A stretch of 64,000 nucleotides of DNA from Marinobacter nauticus (GCF_019801015.1 NZ_JAHVJZ010000003.1:434001-498000), one strand, 5' to 3'; shown: positions 44,573 to 53,087, counted from the stretch's first letter. Notes: a model not told the origin generated them from the letters alone. Numbers and translations: made by a program.

Positions 44573-44598
44573 AAAAGGCGCCTGACGGCGCCTTTTTT
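44573..44598 (+). terminator. fkpA terminator
   Basis: AAAAGGCGCC, TGAC loop, GGCGCCTTTTTT. Confidence 0.9.
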
Positions 44599-44657
44599 GA
44601 TCCGGCAACGCCAGCACCGTGGCGGGTCTTTTAACCGGCCGACGCTACCGCCGAGGG

Positions 44658-45212
44658 TCACGGCTGAAGCTGTGGTAAGGCGTCGACTTTACGGATGGTC
44701 AGTGTGACCCTTCCCACCTCCAGGCCCCATTTGGACATCACCGCCACATTGAGCATCTCGTTGTCGTTGATCAGCACCATGGTGTCATCAAAGCGGATAG
44801 CCCAGCCCCCCTGCTCTTCCGGCAGCTGCAAGGTGTAGCGCCAGCGCAGCACCGGGCCAACGGCCTGCCCCTCAGCAACGTCCAATACGTCGTCAGCGCG
44901 CCCCTGATACTGGCCCTCGCCCAGATCCTTAAGGGTCCACACCCGCTTGCTGACCTCACCGTCGTCCCAGTAGAAGGTTTCATCCAGCACGCCAGTCTGT
45001 TCGCTCCACGTTCCGGTCATGGTGACGGTGAAGCGTCGGGTGATGTTGCCACTGCGGTCCTGCACCATGCCGGTCGCCACCAGTGGCCCGTTGAAAAACC
45101 GGGACAGCGACAGTGCCGGAGACTGGGTCTGGTACTGGGACAGGTCTCCGCTGGAACAAGCGGCCAGACACACCATCAGGGCGCTGCACGCCATCCATTT
45201 GAGCACGTTCAT
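44658..45212 (-). CDS. DUF3833 lipoprotein
   Basis: 184 residues. Lipobox CLAAC (Cys19). DUF3833 signature FFNGPLVATGMVQDRSGNITRRF, shortened here to VATGMVQDRSGN, then TFYWDDGEVSKRVW and MSKWGLEVGRVTLTIRK. Function unknown. The last gene of the leftward six-gene ECF-controlled operon; its ATG overlaps the stop of the chalcone-isomerase-like gene by 4 bp. Homologues recur beside cfa-like genes and ChrR regulons, which suggests a lipid-linked role at the membrane. Confidence 0.85.
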   Translation of the reverse strand: MNVLKWMACSALMVCLAACSSGDLSQYQTQSPALSLSRFFNGPLVATGMVQDRSGNITRRFTVTMTGTWSEQTGVLDETFYWDDGEVSKRVWTLKDLGEGQYQGRADDVLDVAEGQAVGPVLRWRYTLQLPEEQGGWAIRFDDTMVLINDNEMLNVAVMSKWGLEVGRVTLTIRKVDALPQLQP

Positions 45213-45706
45213 TGGGTTTTCCCTATCAGGGCGTTGCGCAGTTTGGGATAGCGCGAGTCCGGGTCCAGCCAGATGGCCAGAAAGTCAGGGCCAAACTGGC
45301 TGCCGGCGATGGTCCCAAGCGGATCGCCGTTATGATAGAAGGTGCTCTGCTCGGGCCCCATCACCAGGGTCAGACGATCCCCTTTTGCCACGTTGGGCCA
45401 CAGTTTGGTCAGGGTCGACAGCCAGCCTTCCGACGCGTCTTTCCGGTACAGGTCGAGCCGCTTCCACTCAGAGCGGGTGTGCGCCACCAGATCCTGAGCA
45501 TCGATGTCGCGCAGGTAGAGCAGATCCAGAGCCAGCGGCGCTTCAATGCCATCAAAACGCCCGTCGTCGCTGTAGAGTCGGGCATGGTAGATGGGAAACC
45601 AGAGCACCTTAAGGCGGGATTCGCCCACCGGCTTCATCCGGTCTGCAGCGGGGGCCTCAACGGGCAGCGCATTGAGGCTGAGGGACAACAGCAGGGTGGC
45701 TAACAT
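45209..45706 (-). CDS. Chalcone isomerase-like periplasmic protein
   Basis: 165 residues. Signal peptide ends near LNA-LP. Chalcone isomerase-like fold marks: RLKVLWFPIYHARLYS, ALDLLYLRDIDAQDLV and STFYHNGDPLGTI. Bacterial members probably bind fatty acids rather than isomerise chalcones. It lies 20 nt after the cfa-like gene. Confidence 0.82.
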   Translation of the reverse strand: MLATLLLSLSLNALPVEAPAADRMKPVGESRLKVLWFPIYHARLYSDDGRFDGIEAPLALDLLYLRDIDAQDLVAHTRSEWKRLDLYRKDASEGWLSTLTKLWPNVAKGDRLTLVMGPEQSTFYHNGDPLGTIAGSQFGPDFLAIWLDPDSRYPKLRNALIGKTQ

Positions 45707-45726
45707 GCTTCACCTCCGGCAGCGGA

Positions 45727-46932
45727 TTACCGGGCTTTCTCCAGGGTCAGCTGAACGGTGCTGACCCGTCGCGTCAGAAAGCCCGCTTCGCAGTAACAGA
45801 AGTAGTAACGCCACAGCCGGACAAACGGATCATCAAACCCCAGTTTTCGAACCTCGGGCAGTGCCGCTTCGAAACGCGCCCGCCAATGCTCAAGGGTGCG
45901 GGCGTAATCCAGGCCTATGTCGGTCAAGTCGCGCATCACCATATTGGTTTGCGCCGCCACCAGATCGCCCATCAGCTTAACGCTGGGCAGAAAGCCTCCG
46001 GGAAAGATGTAGGTCTGGATGAAATCAGCACCACGGCGGTAGCTGTCATAGCGCTGGTCGGCGATGGTGATGGCCTGAAGTGCCACTTTGCCACCCGGTT
46101 TCAACAGCCGATCCAGAGTCTGGAAGAAGCCCGGCAGATAACGCTCACCCACCGCCTCAATCATCTCCACGGAAACGATCTTGTCGTACTCCCCGGTCAG
46201 GTCGCGATAATCCAGACGCAGCAGCTCAATCCGATCCGTCAGTCCCGCTGCCTCAACCCGCACCTTGGCTTCCTGATACTGTGCTTCGGAGATGGTGGTG
46301 GTGGTCACCCTACAGCCGTACTGTCGGGCCGCGTGGATCGCCAGTGCGCCCCAGCCGGTGCCCACTTCCAGCAGGTGATCATCCTGGCTCAGCGCCAACT
46401 GCTCACAAAGCCGGGCAATCTTGGCTTCCTGAGCCTGATCAAGATCGTCGCTTTCTCGCCAGATGCCGCTGGAATAGACCATGCCGTTATCCAGAAACAG
46501 CCGGTAAAAATCGTTGGACAGGTCGTAATGGGCTTCAATGTTCTTACGGGCGTTCGCTTTGGAGTTATGGCGCAACCGGTGTTGCAGGGTCTGCCACGGG
46601 CCGAGTACAAAACCAAACCGTTGTTCCAGCTTGTCGAGCCACTCCAGGTTGCGGGCAAACAGCGTCAGCAACTGCGTCAGGTTGTCGGTGTCCACGTCGC
46701 CATCACGGTAACGCTCCGCCAAAGCGATGGACCCCCCAACCAGCAACGACCGCCAGACCCGGGGGTGGTGCACGGTCAGCGTCACCTCCGGATGCCCGCT
46801 TCCGAATCGCCACTGTTGTCCCCCCTCCTGCAGATGCAAGGTGCCGTGCTTCAGGCCGGGCAGCAGTTTAAACAGTGCACTGCGGCACAAGGCGAAATCC
46901 CAGCGGGGCGCCGTACTCACCTGGGTCGTCAT
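45727..46932 (-). CDS. Cyclopropane-fatty-acid-synthase-like methyltransferase
   Basis: 401 residues. SAM-dependent, acting on unsaturated acyl chains of membrane phospholipids. YDLSNDFYRLFLDNGMVYSS, LLEVGTGWGALAIHAARQY, IVSVEMIEAVGERYLPGFF and FIQTYIFPGGFLPS are the conserved blocks of CfaS. In ChrR regulons of other bacteria, related enzymes make modified (cyclopropane or furan) fatty acids. The ATG at 46932 has AAGGAG at 7 nt; the upstream ATG at 46938 is only one base from it. Confidence 0.9.
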   Translation of the reverse strand: MTTQVSTAPRWDFALCRSALFKLLPGLKHGTLHLQEGGQQWRFGSGHPEVTLTVHHPRVWRSLLVGGSIALAERYRDGDVDTDNLTQLLTLFARNLEWLDKLEQRFGFVLGPWQTLQHRLRHNSKANARKNIEAHYDLSNDFYRLFLDNGMVYSSGIWRESDDLDQAQEAKIARLCEQLALSQDDHLLEVGTGWGALAIHAARQYGCRVTTTTISEAQYQEAKVRVEAAGLTDRIELLRLDYRDLTGEYDKIVSVEMIEAVGERYLPGFFQTLDRLLKPGGKVALQAITIADQRYDSYRRGADFIQTYIFPGGFLPSVKLMGDLVAAQTNMVMRDLTDIGLDYARTLEHWRARFEAALPEVRKLGFDDPFVRLWRYYFCYCEAGFLTRRVSTVQLTLEKAR

Positions 46933-46934
46933 GG

Positions 46935-47678
46935 TCATTCTCCTTGTGTCCGTTTGCTGTTGGGATGGGCGTGAAATCTCGCCCCTTTCCACCACAGTCT
47001 CAGTGCTTCAAAGTAGATTCCGGCAATGGTTTTGATCGTCATCGACGGGGTGCGTCTCCATACGCGCCATAGGTTTGAGCGGTTCAGCGGTTCGGTAGTA
47101 AGGCTCAGATCCGCAACGAAACGTGGCCGACCCGAATCCACCGACAGGCATCGGATCACGATGCCGATACGCTCAGGTTCCAGCGCCACTTTCCATTGGT
47201 ACTGCAGTCCCATCGGCATAAAAGGGGAAACGTGGAAGGCTTTGGCGCTGGCTTCGGACCCGTCCAGCGGAACCAGATAATGATGACGCTCATTCCAGGG
47301 CGTGTTGCTGACTTCCGCCAGCATCCGGGTAAACCGGCCGCCCTGCTCAAGCAGGTAGAAGTTCACCGGTGAAAAGTAGACGCCCAACATTCGGTACTGG
47401 CCCAGCAGCCAGACTTTGCCCTCAAGGGGCTCATCGCTGAGGCCATTCATGGGCTCATCGCTGAGGCCATTCATGGTCTCAAGCACCGCCGATTTCAGGT
47501 CGCCATCGCCCAGGTAATCCTCGCGCCGGAACCAAAACAGCGGCCGTTGCCACAGAGCAGTCAGCCGGGGCAACTCATCCAGATCCAGCATCAGCATATG
47601 GATGCCATAGCGGAAGCGATGATCCGGCTCGCCAAAACGGTGATGAAACACGGTGCCCGTTGCCAGCTGGGAGTTCAT
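46935..47678 (-). CDS. DUF1365 family protein
   Basis: 247 residues. VFHHRFGEPDHRFRYGIHML, FSPVNFYLLEQGG and YLVPLDGSEASAKAFHVSPF are DUF1365 blocks. The family is nearly always beside the FAD oxidoreductase and CFA-like genes and is likely part of the same lipid-modifying route. A perfect 24-bp tandem duplication lies inside the gene (47427-47474) and doubles NGLSDEPM without breaking the frame. ATG at 47678 overlaps the end of the oxidoreductase gene by 4 bp. Confidence 0.87.
   Translation of the reverse strand: MNSQLATGTVFHHRFGEPDHRFRYGIHMLMLDLDELPRLTALWQRPLFWFRREDYLGDGDLKSAVLETMNGLSDEPMNGLSDEPLEGKVWLLGQYRMLGVYFSPVNFYLLEQGGRFTRMLAEVSNTPWNERHHYLVPLDGSEASAKAFHVSPFMPMGLQYQWKVALEPERIGIVIRCLSVDSGRPRFVADLSLTTEPLNRSNLWRVWRRTPSMTIKTIAGIYFEALRLWWKGARFHAHPNSKRTQGE
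47427..47474. repeat. Perfect 24-bp tandem duplication in DUF1365 gene
   Basis: Two identical 24-bp units, 47427-47450 and 47451-47474, adding eight residues. The lack of any difference suggests a recent slippage event. Confidence 0.9.
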
Positions 47679-48916
47679 AAGCGCACCCCGAAGCGCTCGC
47701 AGACGTCCACAGCGCTGCGCACGCCATCTTCGTGAAACCCGTTGTACCAGTACGCCCCACAAAAGTGAGTGCGCGCCACGCCACAGATGCGTCGGCGGGC
47801 TGCCTTTGCCGCTTCCGCCGGAAGGTCAAACTGCGGGTGGCTGTACTGGTAACGCCCCAGGACATGCTTGGGATCAATGGGTTCAACCGGATTCAGCGTC
47901 ACGCAGTAGGTGGTGTCGCCGCTGAGACCCTGCAGAATGTTCATGTTGTAGGTCACCGCCACCGGTCGGTCTGCGCCCACCTGGTGACCCAGCTGATAGT
48001 TCCAGCTGGCCCAGGCTTTGCGTCGCTCAGGCAGCAGGCGGGTGTCGGTGTGAAGTATCACCTCATTGGGGGCATACCGGATGGCGCTGAGCAGTTCACG
48101 CTCCTCATCGCTGGCATCCGCCAGCATCGCCAGCGCCTGATCGGAGTGGCAGGCCAGAATCACCTGGTCGAAGTGACGCCGCTGGCCGTGCCCATCTTCC
48201 AGCTCAACGCCGCTGTCGTGCCGCCACACACGCTGTACACCATTTTCCAGCTCCAGATTGAAATGTCCGGCTTCAATGATGGCGTGGACATAGCGCCAGG
48301 AGCCGCCCTCCACGGTGTACCACTGTGGCCGGTTCTGAATATCAAGCAGGCCATGGTGATGGAAAAAACGCAGAAAGAACTGCACCGGAAAGGCGCGCAT
48401 ATCGTTAAGGCTGCAAGACCAGATGGCGGCGCCCATCGGCAACAGGTAGTGACTGACCATCCAGCCATCAAACCCTTCCCGGTCCAGAAACTCCCCCAGC
48501 GTGCAGTCCGGGATGGCCGAGTCATCCACCAGCTGTTTGCCGAGCTGGTTAAAGCGCAGTATCTGCCTCACCATCCGCCAGAACGCCGGCCGCAGCAGAT
48601 TGCGCCGTTGCGCCAGCAGGGTATCGAGATTATGGCCGTTGTATTCGAGGTTCTGATCCCGGTCTGAAACCGAGAAACTCATCTCGGTGGGGCGGCCCTG
48701 CACGCCCAGCGACGCCAGCAGTTTCTGAAACCTCGGGTAGGTGCGGTCGTTGTAGACGATAAAGCCGGTATCCACCGCGGTGCCATCCACTTCCACCGTG
48801 TGGGTGTGGCCACCCAGCCACGATTCCGGCTCGAACAGGGTGACGTTGTGATGCTCCCCCAACAGATGGGCGCAGGTCATGCCGGCGATGCCGCCACCGA
48901 CGACGGCAATGTTCAT
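47675..48916 (-). CDS. FAD-dependent amine-oxidase-type oxidoreductase
   Basis: 413 residues. FAD-binding MNIAVVGGGIAGMTCAHLL, then WLGGHTHTVEVDG and DTGFIVYNDRTYPRF. The C-terminal CGAYWYNGFHEDGVRSAVDV is the second FAD site. It is like the desaturase/amine oxidase of ChrR-linked lipid clusters, where it may act on fatty-acyl chains. ATG at 48916 begins at the FAD strand, overlapping the SDR stop by 4 bp. Confidence 0.88.
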   Translation of the reverse strand: MNIAVVGGGIAGMTCAHLLGEHHNVTLFEPESWLGGHTHTVEVDGTAVDTGFIVYNDRTYPRFQKLLASLGVQGRPTEMSFSVSDRDQNLEYNGHNLDTLLAQRRNLLRPAFWRMVRQILRFNQLGKQLVDDSAIPDCTLGEFLDREGFDGWMVSHYLLPMGAAIWSCSLNDMRAFPVQFFLRFFHHHGLLDIQNRPQWYTVEGGSWRYVHAIIEAGHFNLELENGVQRVWRHDSGVELEDGHGQRRHFDQVILACHSDQALAMLADASDEERELLSAIRYAPNEVILHTDTRLLPERRKAWASWNYQLGHQVGADRPVAVTYNMNILQGLSGDTTYCVTLNPVEPIDPKHVLGRYQYSHPQFDLPAEAAKAARRRICGVARTHFCGAYWYNGFHEDGVRSAVDVCERFGVRL

Positions 48917-49665
48917 TGATTTTTCTTGAGCCATCGGCACATCCTTACTTGTAATCCTTCACTCAGCCACGACATCAGCGTTAAAGGGCCACTCAGCCGG
49001 AACGGGAAGCGAATGGTGCGCTTTCCGGCCGCCATCCCTTTCATGATGGCCGCACTGGCATCCTCCACCGACATCAGCGCCGGCATGCCAAACGTGTTGC
49101 GCCGTGTCAGTGGAGTGTCCACAAACCCGGGTGACACCGCCATGACCCGCACACCCCTATCGCCCAGGTCCACTTCCAGTGAGCGCGCCAGATAGTGCAT
49201 CGCGGCCTTGCTGGCGCCATACGCCTCAGCGCGGGTAAAGGGCACCAGGCGGGCCAGGCTGTCGACCAGAACCAGTTCGCTCCCCCGTTTCAGGTGCGGC
49301 AGCACCCCTGCCAGACAGTGAGAGGTGCCGAGCAGGTTCGCCTCAATCACCCGGGCAAACTGCGTCGTGTCCCAGGCGTCGACATCCATGTATTCGCACG
49401 TGCCCGCATTGAGAATGACGCGTCCCAGAGCGCTACCGCCAAGGGTGCCCTCCAGCACCTCGGTCAACACCGCCCGGGCCTGATCAGCATCGGTCACATC
49501 AAATTGCGCTGCCACAATATGCTCACCCCGTTCGCCTTGTTTGAGCGCGGCCAGCGCTGCCGTATTCCGACCGCAGGCAATCACCCGCCACCCTTCATTG
49601 AGGTGATCGAGAACCAGTTGGTGTCCGATGCCCGACGTGGCACCGGTGATCAGCGCTGTCTTCAT
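48913..49665 (-). CDS. Short-chain dehydrogenase/reductase
   Basis: 250 residues. Cofactor motif TGATSGIGHQL, ILNAG strand, catalytic Ser in VLVDSLARLVPF and YxxxK as AYGASKAAM. First gene of the six-gene operon; the ECF-type promoter at 49719-49746 reads into it with a leader of about 45 nt. Substrate unknown; by context probably a lipid-derived carbonyl. Confidence 0.9.
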   Translation of the reverse strand: MKTALITGATSGIGHQLVLDHLNEGWRVIACGRNTAALAALKQGERGEHIVAAQFDVTDADQARAVLTEVLEGTLGGSALGRVILNAGTCEYMDVDAWDTTQFARVIEANLLGTSHCLAGVLPHLKRGSELVLVDSLARLVPFTRAEAYGASKAAMHYLARSLEVDLGDRGVRVMAVSPGFVDTPLTRRNTFGMPALMSVEDASAAIMKGMAAGKRTIRFPFRLSGPLTLMSWLSEGLQVRMCRWLKKNQ

Positions 49666-49718
49666 TGCGTGCGTGAATGCGTTAAGTGAGTGAGTTTATT
49701 GTGGTTGTAACTGACCGT

Positions 49719-49746
49719 TGTACGCCAGTTGTGGAGTAAAAGATCA
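49719..49746 (-). promoter_or_regulatory. ECF (ChrR-type sigma) promoter of the lipid operon
   Basis: On the minus strand TGATCT, 16-nt spacer, CGTACA. It matches the promoter in front of the sigma gene (TGATCC, 16 nt, CGTTAG) in hexamers and spacing, and TGATCC is the known -35 of the Rhodobacter RpoE/ChrR regulon. Confidence 0.75.
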
Positions 49747-49806
49747 CTGAACCTTTTCGCTTTCCCGCCCGTAGAAAAGCCACCTAAAGCCGTTCGGGAA
49801 CGATTC

Positions 49807-50388
49807 ATGTCCAGCTATACCCGTCTGCCCCTGTTTCCACTGACAAGTCACCTTTTTCCCGGCGGCAAAATGCCACTGCGAATTTTCGAGCCACGTTACG
49901 TGCGGATGGTGAGAGAGAGTTTTGGACGCGAGCACGCGTTCGCCATGTGCATGCTGGACCCACAGGGCCACAAGGAGAACAACACCCACATATGGCCACT
50001 GGCGACGCTGGTCAAAGTGGTGGACTTTGAAGCGTTGGACGATGGCCTGTTGGGGATTACGGTCGAGGGGATTCAGAAGCTGGAGATCCTGACCATCCAG
50101 ACCGAACACGACGGACTTCGGGTGGGTCAGGCTCGTGCCCTGGACAACTGGCCGACCGCCCCCCTGGATGGCCGTTTCGCTCCGCTCAGTGACAAACTGT
50201 CCGAGATCCACCACGACTACCCGGAGCTGGGCCAGTTGTACGAGTCGCCCCAATGGCAGGACGCCGCCTGGGTGGCACAGCGCTGGCTCGAAGTGGTGCC
50301 TCTGGAAGCCCGACAGAAACAGCAACTCTGGGCCGGCAACCCCGCCCAGACCCTGGCGCTGTTGCATGATCTGATCACCCACCAGTGA
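49807..50388 (+). CDS. LON N-terminal-domain protein
   Basis: 193 residues, only the LON substrate-binding-like domain (PLFPLTSHLFPGGKMPLRIFE, ITVEGIQKLEILTI) without ATPase or protease. In related bacteria such proteins sit beside the ChrR sigma operon. The ATG at 49807 starts near the domain; upstream codons overlap the promoter region. Its TGA stop is the first three bases of the sigma promoter -35 element. Confidence 0.85.
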   Translation: MSSYTRLPLFPLTSHLFPGGKMPLRIFEPRYVRMVRESFGREHAFAMCMLDPQGHKENNTHIWPLATLVKVVDFEALDDGLLGITVEGIQKLEILTIQTEHDGLRVGQARALDNWPTAPLDGRFAPLSDKLSEIHHDYPELGQLYESPQWQDAAWVAQRWLEVVPLEARQKQQLWAGNPAQTLALLHDLITHQ

Positions 50389-50413
50389 TCCATCTTTCGA
50401 TGCGTTGCGTTAG
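50386..50413 (+). promoter_or_regulatory. ECF promoter of sigma-chrR operon
   Basis: TGATCC (50386-50391), 16-nt spacer, CGTTAG (50408-50413), 40 nt before the sigma gene. Indicates autoregulation. Confidence 0.75.
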
Positions 50414-50453
50414 TTAACTGGTCAAAGCCCACATTGCCGGAGATACTCAGTCT

Positions 50454-51056
50454 ATGGAGACGGTCACGGAGTACGGGATTACAGTGAATCAGAAAACGGA
50501 CGACGCCAGTCAGCATCGCGCCTGGTTGATTGCCGTCGCAGAGCAACGTGATAAGAATGCGTTTGCTCAGCTGTTTCGGCATTTTGCTCCCCGTCTGTTG
50601 AGCCACGCCCGCCGTCAACTCGGTAATGACGCGCTGGCTCAGGAGATGGTTCAGGAAGCGATGACCAAAGTGTGGCTGAAGGCCCACCTCTATCATCCGG
50701 ATAAGGGCCGGGTGTCCACCTGGATTTTTACCGTGGCTCGTAATGTGTCGTACGACTTATTACGACGTGCCCAGGCCAGGCCCGAGCATCCGAGTGCAGA
50801 AGATCTATACCTGGAACCCGCGGTGGATTCGGAGGTTGAATCAGACCAACTCGACCAGCCCGTCCTGCGGGAGCAATTGCAGAAGTATTGCGAGCACCTT
50901 CCACCGAAGCAGTTGCAGGTGGTGACCATGATCTATTTTGAGGATCGGTCTCATCAGGAGGTGGCTGACGCGCTGGGTGTCCCCCTTGGCACCGTGAAGT
51001 CGCGTTTACGCCTTGCCCTGAACCGGATCCGGGAGCTCTTAAATGAACACCATTAA
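50454..51056 (+). CDS. rpoE: ECF sigma factor, ChrR-partnered group
   Basis: 200 residues. Region 2 spans FAQLFRHFAPRLLSHARR to VSTWIFTVARNVSYDLLRR; region 4 is LPPKQLQVVTMIYFEDRS with HTH VADALGVPLGTVKSRLRLA. It belongs to the RpoE group that answers singlet oxygen. It overlaps the anti-sigma gene by 14 bp, giving matched synthesis. This is not the classical envelope-stress RpoE, so the symbol follows Rhodobacter use. Confidence 0.92.
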   Translation: METVTEYGITVNQKTDDASQHRAWLIAVAEQRDKNAFAQLFRHFAPRLLSHARRQLGNDALAQEMVQEAMTKVWLKAHLYHPDKGRVSTWIFTVARNVSYDLLRRAQARPEHPSAEDLYLEPAVDSEVESDQLDQPVLREQLQKYCEHLPPKQLQVVTMIYFEDRSHQEVADALGVPLGTVKSRLRLALNRIRELLNEHH

Positions 51057-51726
51057 TCACCATCCTGACACCGCGTGGCTCGAAGCGTACGCCGAGGGAC
51101 GCCTTTACGGCGGTAAAGCGCTGCTGCTGGCCGCGCATCTGGAGTTCTGCCCCCGGTGTCGCCAGAAAGTGGCGGATCACGAAAACGCCCTGTCCGAGCA
51201 GTGCTGGCACAACCACTCCGACGCAGCATCGCTGGACACCACGGAAGCGATGTTGAGCAGCATGATGGAGACGCTCCCTGACACGCCACTGGTAACGCCC
51301 CAACCGGAGTCCCCGGTGGAGCTGCAGCTGGAACACCGGCGTTTTGTTCTGCCCCGGGTGCTGGCCAGGCAGCTGACGCACCTGGGAAGCTGGAGCCGTC
51401 TGCCCGGAGGCCTGCATCAGGCTCGCCTGAATGCGCAGGGGGACGACGACCGATTCTTCTTTATCCATATGGACGCCAACACCTCAGTGCCCCAGCACAC
51501 TCATCAGGGTGAGGAGTTGACGCTGGTGCTGCACGGCGGATTTGCCGACGACCGTGGGGAGTACAAGGTGGGCGACTTTATCCACCTCGATGGCCGCCAC
51601 AATCACCAGCCTTTTACCGATGCCGATGAGGACTGTCTGGTGATCAGCGCACTGGACCAACCGCTCCAATTCACGTCCGGTTTGGCCCGGATTCTGAACC
51701 CGCTTTCCCACCTTTTCTTTCGCTAA
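51043..51726 (+). CDS. chrR: ChrR anti-sigma factor (zinc, cupin)
   Basis: 227 residues. N-terminal zinc site of the ZAS type: His6/His7, His32, Cys36, Cys39. C-terminal cupin with a complete second zinc site: His152, His154, Glu158, His188; their spacing (2, 4, 30) equals that of Rhodobacter ChrR. Both domains are thus intact and the protein should hold the sigma factor until singlet oxygen or peroxide damage. A strong terminator follows. Confidence 0.93.
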   Translation: MNTINHHPDTAWLEAYAEGRLYGGKALLLAAHLEFCPRCRQKVADHENALSEQCWHNHSDAASLDTTEAMLSSMMETLPDTPLVTPQPESPVELQLEHRRFVLPRVLARQLTHLGSWSRLPGGLHQARLNAQGDDDRFFFIHMDANTSVPQHTHQGEELTLVLHGGFADDRGEYKVGDFIHLDGRHNHQPFTDADEDCLVISALDQPLQFTSGLARILNPLSHLFFR

Positions 51727-51732
51727 ATAACC

Positions 51733-51774
51733 AAAAAAAGCCGCCACCCGAACCCCTCGGGTGGCGGCTTTTTT
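51733..51774 (+). terminator. chrR terminator
   Basis: 12-bp perfect stem GCCGCCACCCGA / TCGGGTGGCGGC with ACCCC loop, A7 before and T6 after. Confidence 0.9.
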
Positions 51775-51825
51775 AGTAACTTTCCTACGGATGGCGGTTT
51801 TTTAACCACCCCAAATTTCTATTCG

Positions 51826-51853
51826 TTGCAGCAATTTACCGAGCTGGTACACT
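51826..51853 (+). promoter_or_regulatory. Promoter of BMP-type transporter operon
   Basis: TTGCAG, 16-nt spacer, TACACT, giving a leader of about 140 nt. The leader holds a perfect palindrome GCGGTT-TT-AACCGC (51899-51912) and a weak ATCCCC / GGGGAT hairpin at 51953-51969. No known purine riboswitch pattern is seen. Confidence 0.55.
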
Positions 51854-52002
51854 CTCGTCCGTCCAGTTTCGTGATCCAACTCACAATCGAACTCACGCGC
51901 GGTTTTAACCGCTTGCTCAGGGTTCGCTGCCGTTATATGGCTGTGACAGAGAATCCCCATGAAGGGGATCAATAAAAGAAAATTACTACACGCGAGGATA
52001 TG

Positions 52003-53007
52003 ATGAAGAAAGCTCTTGCCGCCACTGCAGCCGCAGTGTCACTTGCTCTGACCTCTTTTGTTGCCACTGCTGCCGACTTCAAGCCGGCCGTGGCTTACGA
52101 TACCGCTGGTAAGCACGACAAATCCTTTAACCAGGCCGTTTACGAGAACGGCGTTATCGCCTTTAACAAAGACAAAGGCGTAAAGGTTTTTGAATACGTG
52201 CCGTCCAATGACACCCAGCGCGAGCAGGGCCTGGAGCGTATGGCTCGTCGTGGCTACTCTCCGATCGTTGTGGTTGGCTTCAACTACGCCGCTTCCCTGG
52301 AGAAAGTTGCCAAGAAGTACCCGGAAACCGACTTCGTCATCATCGACTCCGTGGTTGACCTGCCGAACGTGAAGTCCCTGGTGTTCGCTGAGCACGAAGG
52401 CTCCTTCCTGGTGGGCGCACTGGCAGCCATGAAGTCCGACTCCCAGAAAGTGGGCTTTATCGGCGGCATGGACATCCCGCTGATCCGTAAGTTCGCCTGT
52501 GGTTACGAGCAGGGCGTTAAGCACGTGAACGGCGACGCTGACGTATTCCAGAACATGACTGGCTCCACCCCGTCCGCCTTTGCGGATCCGGTACGTGGCG
52601 CTGAGCTGGCCAAGAGCCAATTCTCCCGTGGCGCGGACATCATCTTTGCTGCCGCTGGTGGTACCGGTAACGGCGTTTACCAGGCTGCCAAAGACGAAGG
52701 CAAATTCGCCATCGGCGTAGATTCCAACCAGAACCACATGCACCCGGGCACCATGCTGACCTCCATGGTTAAGCGTGTTGGCTTCACCACCTACAAAGTG
52801 TTTGAAGAGTACCAGTCCGGCAACTTCGCTGCTGGTATCCAGGCCAACGGTCTGGCCGACGGCGGCATCGAGTGGGCCCTGGACGAGTACAACCGCGATC
52901 TGATCACCGCCGAGGACGAAGCGCAACTGAACGCCATCGCCCAGAAGATCATCTCCGGCGAGATCGTGGTACACGACTACATGGCTGACAACAGCTGCAA
53001 ATACTAA
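52003..53007 (+). CDS. BMP-family (Med/PnrA-like) nucleoside-binding protein
   Basis: 334 residues. Signal peptide ends VATA-AD. Periplasmic binding fold with AVAYDTAGKHDKSFNQAVYE (shortened family start DTAGKHDKSFN), VGFNYAASLEKVAKKYP and GAAL-type loop EGSFLVGALAAM, and the C-terminal ITAEDEAQLNAIAQKII. It captures purine nucleosides or related ligands for the downstream ABC genes. The second ATG (52003) sits at better distance from GAGG than the first (52000). Confidence 0.9.
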   Translation: MKKALAATAAAVSLALTSFVATAADFKPAVAYDTAGKHDKSFNQAVYENGVIAFNKDKGVKVFEYVPSNDTQREQGLERMARRGYSPIVVVGFNYAASLEKVAKKYPETDFVIIDSVVDLPNVKSLVFAEHEGSFLVGALAAMKSDSQKVGFIGGMDIPLIRKFACGYEQGVKHVNGDADVFQNMTGSTPSAFADPVRGAELAKSQFSRGADIIFAAAGGTGNGVYQAAKDEGKFAIGVDSNQNHMHPGTMLTSMVKRVGFTTYKVFEEYQSGNFAAGIQANGLADGGIEWALDEYNRDLITAEDEAQLNAIAQKIISGEIVVHDYMADNSCKY

Positions 53008-53034
53008 TCCACTAACGGATTCAGTGACTTAAGA

Positions 53035-53059
53035 AAAGCCCCCGTGTCCCGGGGGCTTT
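53035..53059 (+). terminator. Intra-operon terminator after binding-protein gene
   Basis: AAAGCCCCC, loop, GGGGGCTTT with short T-run, 28 nt before the ATPase gene. It probably lowers expression of ATPase and permeases relative to the binding protein. Confidence 0.75.
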
Positions 53060-53087
53060 CTATCATGCAATAGCGAGAAACACAGCC

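Noticed and set aside
51878..51900. TGATCC at 51872 upstream of the BMP gene as a third ECF promoter
   Set aside because: The base group 16 nt on is CACGCG, not CGT, so the promoter architecture is not met.
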